The notes beneath the pieces are model-generated. The model was not told the origin of the DNA. It ran no database searches and saw only the letters and a list, made by a program, of their open reading frames with translations. DNA of 64,000 bases from Tsukamurella sp. 8F. GTDB taxonomy: Bacteria; Actinomycetota; Actinomycetes; Mycobacteriales; Mycobacteriaceae. The position numbers and the translations under genes were made by a program. Positions 61,302-64,000 of this stretch are shown one piece after another; the stretch's first letter is position 1; every line of letters begins with the position of its first letter. Location: NCBI RefSeq assembly GCF_029167375.1, contig NZ_JARFTP010000005.1, positions 62,001-126,000 of the forward strand. The letters run 5' to 3'.

Positions 61302-62024
61302 GTGGACCTGCTGCTACTCACCCCGGAACCCGACGCGGAGGCCGTCGTGCCGTCGCTGGCGCTGCTCGCGCACAGCGTGCGGGTCGTTCCGGCGGACGTA
61401 TCGTCCCTGCTCGAGGTAGGGGCGGCCGACGCTGCGCTCGTCGATGCGCGGGTCGATCTGGTCGCTGCGCGGGGCCTCTGCCGCCTCCTGCGCACCACCG
61501 CGGACTCCGTCCCCGTAGTCGCCGTCCTCACGGAGGGTGGGCTCGTAGCCGCCAACGCCGACTGGGGGCTCGACGACTTCCTGCTTCCCGGTATCGGCCC
61601 CGCGGAGCTCGATGCCCGGCTGCGGCTCGTGGCCGCGCGGCGCGGTGGCGCGGAGCCCGACGAGGCCGTCGACAAGATCGTGCTCGGCGAGCTCACGATC
61701 GACGAGGGCACGTACACCGCGCGGCTGCGCGGCCGCCCGCTCGACCTCACGTACAAGGAGTTCGAGCTGCTCAAGTACCTCGCCCAGAACGCCGGCCGCG
61801 TGTTCACACGCGCGCAACTGCTGCAGGAGGTGTGGGGCTACGACTTCTTCGGGGGCACACGCACAGTCGACGTCCATGTGCGGCGCCTGCGAGCGAAGCT
61901 CGGGTCCGAACACGAGTCGCTGATCGGCACCGTGCGAAACGTCGGATACAAGGCGGTCCGGCCTGCGAGCCGCGGCAAGGACACGTCGGACGCCGCCGAA
62001 GACGAGGAGCCGGACGAGCAGTAG
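61302..62024 (+). CDS. glnR: Nitrogen regulator GlnR
   Basis: A 240-residue orphan OmpR-type regulator. The receiver-like domain (1-115) reads [14 protein letters not shown] and [19 protein letters not shown], lacking a cognate kinase nearby; the winged-helix DNA-binding domain (130-220) contains [20 protein letters not shown] and [18 protein letters not shown]. GlnR controls nitrogen assimilation (glnA, amtB, nirBD) in actinobacteria. GTG 61302 is used because AAGGGG lies 7 nt upstream and it matches the Rv0818 N-terminus. mshD starts 1 bp after the stop. Confidence 0.93.
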   Translation: MDLLLLTPEPDAEAVVPSLALLAHSVRVVPADVSSLLEVGAADAALVDARVDLVAARGLCRLLRTTADSVPVVAVLTEGGLVAANADWGLDDFLLPGIGPAELDARLRLVAARRGGAEPDEAVDKIVLGELTIDEGTYTARLRGRPLDLTYKEFELLKYLAQNAGRVFTRAQLLQEVWGYDFFGGTRTVDVHVRRLRAKLGSEHESLIGTVRNVGYKAVRPASRGKDTSDAAEDEEPDEQ

Positions 62025-62025
62025 C

Positions 62026-62958
62026 GTGGCTGCCATGGGTGACGGCGCCGTGGGTGATGGGATCGAGGTCGTTCGGGGGGCGCTCGGCGGCCGCGCGGCC
62101 AGCGTCGTGGAGCAGGCCGCCGCTGCCGCTCGGGCAGACGGGGTCGAGCCACTCTCCGAGCAGTTCCTCATGGCCACAGGCGGTGCGGGAATCCACATCC
62201 TCGCCGCCGGCGGGTACGCCGGGATCGTGACCGCGCCCGGCGGCGGGCCGGCCGCGGTGGAGGCCTTCGTCGAACCCGCAGCGCGCGGGCGCGGCCTGGG
62301 CCGCGCGCTCGTGGCCGCAGCGCTCGACGCGGTCGGCGACGGTGCGACGGTGTGGGCACACGGCGACCTACCGGCCGCACGGGCTGTCGCCGCGGCGCTC
62401 GGGTTGACCGTCGCGCGCGAACTCCTCCAGCTGCGCCGCCCACTGGACGGTCTGGCTCCGGTGCCCGAGCCCGGGCCCGGCGTCGCCGTGCGCACCTATG
62501 CCGGGCCCGCCGACGATGCAGCGATCCTCGCCGTCAACAACGCCGCTTTCGCCTGGCACCCCGAACAGGGCGGATGGACACAGGACCAGATCGCTGAACG
62601 GACCGGCTCCGACTGGTTCGATCCCAAGGGCCTCTTCCTCGCCGTGGAAGCGCCGCGGCCGGAAGGCGGTCCGGGGCGAGAGGGCCGTGTGCTCGGCTTC
62701 CACTGGACCAAGGTCCATCCCGCGGAGGATGGCGAGCCCGCGCTGGGCGAGGTGTACATCGTCGGTGTCGCACCCGAGGGGCAGGGGAAGGGGCTCGGGC
62801 GGTTGCTGACCGCCGTCGGGCTCGAATACCTCGCGGAGCGTGGGCTGAACGAGGTCGAGCTGTACGTCGAGGGCGACAACACGGCCGCCCTGCGCACCTA
62901 CCGTCGCCTCGGCTTCAGCGACTACCGTCGCGACGTCGCGTACGGGAGGAGACGGTGA
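62026..62958 (+). CDS. mshD: Mycothiol synthase MshD
   Basis: A 310-residue protein with two GNAT acetyltransferase domains: [18 protein letters not shown] near 85-105 and the active C-terminal domain [21 protein letters not shown] near 245-265. It acetylates Cys-GlcN-Ins in the last step of mycothiol synthesis, confirming that mycothiol is the main thiol here. GTG 62026 or ATG 62035 are both possible starts. It is co-directional with glnR and overlaps the next gene by 4 bp. Confidence 0.93.
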   Translation: MAAMGDGAVGDGIEVVRGALGGRAASVVEQAAAAARADGVEPLSEQFLMATGGAGIHILAAGGYAGIVTAPGGGPAAVEAFVEPAARGRGLGRALVAAALDAVGDGATVWAHGDLPAARAVAAALGLTVARELLQLRRPLDGLAPVPEPGPGVAVRTYAGPADDAAILAVNNAAFAWHPEQGGWTQDQIAERTGSDWFDPKGLFLAVEAPRPEGGPGREGRVLGFHWTKVHPAEDGEPALGEVYIVGVAPEGQGKGLGRLLTAVGLEYLAERGLNEVELYVEGDNTAALRTYRRLGFSDYRRDVAYGRRR

Positions 62959-64000
62959 GTGGCGCCGCGGGAATCGACGACAGGGACGACATCGACCGGT
63001 ACGACCCCGAGTACCGGGCCTGGCTCGCGGACGCGGTCGGACGCGTGCACGCGGACGCCAACCGATCCGCGGACACGCACCTGATCTCGGTCCCACTGCC
63101 CGAGGAATGGGGTGTCGATCTCTATCTCAAGGACGAGTCGACGCATATCACCGGCTCGCTCAAGCACCGCCTGGCGCGGTCGCTGTTCCTGTACGCGCTG
63201 TGCAACGGCTGGATCCGGCGCGGGACGCCCGTCATAGAGGCGTCCAGCGGATCGACGGCCGTGTCCGAGGCGTATTTCGCGCGGCTGATCGGAGTGCCGT
63301 TCGTCGCGGTGATGTCTGCGTCGACCAGCTCCGAGAAGGTTCGATTGATCGAATCCTATGGCGGCACATGTCATTTCGTCGACAACCCGAGCGCCGTGTA
63401 CGAGGTCGCGGAACGGCTTGCCGCCGAGACCGGTGGCCACTACATGGACCAGTTCACCTACGCCGAGCGGGCGACGGACTGGCGTGGCAACAACAACATC
63501 GCCGAGTCGATCTTCTCCCAGCTGGCTCAGGAGCGCTATCCCGAGCCGTCGTGGATCGTCGCGACTGCGGGCACGGGCGGCACGTCGGCCACTCTCGCGC
63601 GCTACGTGCACTACACGCGCCGCGCGACCGGCATCTGCGTCGCCGACCCGGACAACTCCGCATTCTTCCCGGGCTGGCGCGATGCGGACTGTGCCGTGAC
63701 GACGGGCGTGGGCTCTCGCATCGAGGGCATCGGGCGGCAGCGGGTCGAGCCGAGCTTCGTGCCGACCGCCGTCGACCGCATGATGCGGGTTCCCGACGGC
63801 GCCGCGATCGCCGCGGTGCACGCCCTGGCGGGGCTGATCGGGAAACGGGCGGGAGCGTCGACCGGCACGGGACTGTGGGCGGCTCTGCGGATCGTCGGCG
63901 AGATGGTGGCCGACGGTAGGACCGGGAGCGTCGTGTCGCTGATCTGTGATCCCGGCGACCGTTACCTCGATAAGTACTATTCGTCCGAATGGCTTGCGAC
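62955..64000 (+). CDS. cds1: PLP-dependent cysteine desulfhydrase Cds1-like (3' end beyond window)
   Basis: A fold-type II PLP enzyme, 348 residues visible, still open at the right edge. The PLP lysine is Lys70 ([12 protein letters not shown]), and [13 protein letters not shown] and [14 protein letters not shown] bind the phosphate. It resembles Rv3684/Cds1, which splits cysteine to pyruvate, ammonia and H2S, rather than O-acetylserine sulfhydrylases, whose motif is shorter. GTG 62955 overlaps the mshD stop (GTGA). H2S production beside mycothiol synthesis fits the cysteine theme. Cysteine synthase is the alternative. Confidence 0.8.
   Translation, partial: MSGAAGIDDRDDIDRYDPEYRAWLADAVGRVHADANRSADTHLISVPLPEEWGVDLYLKDESTHITGSLKHRLARSLFLYALCNGWIRRGTPVIEASSGSTAVSEAYFARLIGVPFVAVMSASTSSEKVRLIESYGGTCHFVDNPSAVYEVAERLAAETGGHYMDQFTYAERATDWRGNNNIAESIFSQLAQERYPEPSWIVATAGTGGTSATLARYVHYTRRATGICVADPDNSAFFPGWRDADCAVTTGVGSRIEGIGRQRVEPSFVPTAVDRMMRVPDGAAIAAVHALAGLIGKRAGASTGTGLWAALRIVGEMVADGRTGSVVSLICDPGDRYLDKYYSSEWLA

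Noticed and set aside
1-64000. CRISPR arrays, insertion sequences, prophage genes, tRNA or rRNA genes
   Set aside because: No regularly spaced repeats, transposase or integrase motifs, or tRNA/rRNA segments were recognised on reading; a dedicated scan (tRNAscan, ISfinder) was not possible.

Overview
The window is high-GC, gene-dense DNA from a mycolic-acid-type actinobacterium (order Mycobacteriales). The backbone follows Mycobacterium tuberculosis Rv0786c-Rv0819: MBL hydrolase, purS, purQ, M18 aminopeptidase, purL, SCP-like protein, purF, purM, DUF3073, YgfZ, pabC, nitrobindin-like protein, sseC, cysA2, lmeA, glnR and mshD in that order. GTG starts, 1-4 bp gene overlaps and leaderless-looking promoters fit this. 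Tsukamurella or a near relative (Gordonia, Dietzia) is my best guess; I could not run a search. No rRNA, tRNA, insertion sequence, prophage or CRISPR array was seen.

Layout. 1-3196: steroid ring C/D degradation genes (fadD3, ipdB, ipdA) and a ketosteroid-isomerase-like gene. 3112-6060: MBL hydrolase, purS, purQ, M18 aminopeptidase. 5996-13816: accessory block with an iron-siderophore lipoprotein under an IdeR-like box, a three-gene hydrolase/peptidase/crotonase operon, an alpha/beta-hydrolase-DUF6817 fusion, and a thiolase/SGNH operon divergent from an HxlR regulator. 13899-20525: a CycA-type permease and a peptide-type ABC importer. 20599-26592: a sulfur island with sulfatase, formylglycine-generating enzyme, CysNC, CysD and a Stf0-type trehalose sulfotransferase. 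26726-31932: MBL/MerR pair, a CitAB-type two-component system and DctA. 32015-44202: purL, purF and purM interleaved with a GCS2 ligase, an SCP protein, a GT39-like membrane enzyme and an ABC exporter controlled by an orphan ribbon-helix-helix protein. 44346-48774: DUF3073, MOSC, YgfZ, PabC, MFS pump. 48951-54647: cydABDC. 54658-58102: TetR/DUF899, a small independent transcript, and a second sulfation module (CysC plus sulfotransferase). 58107-64000: nitrobindin-like protein, a tiny membrane protein, sseC, cysA2 with a poly-cysteine leader, lmeA, glnR, mshD and a cds1-like gene running off the edge.

Sulfur and cysteine handling recurs: PAPS synthesis twice, two sulfotransferases, a sulfatase with its maturase, a cysteine-sensing leader ahead of the sulfurtransferase, mycothiol synthase and a cysteine desulfhydrase. 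The most interesting points are the small transcript near 56.1-56.3 kb, whose leader can pair over 15 nt with the 16S rRNA 3' end; the three-half-site operator overlapping the promoter and start codon of the ribbon-helix-helix gene at 40.1 kb; the poly-cysteine leader at 60.3 kb; and the two sulfation modules.
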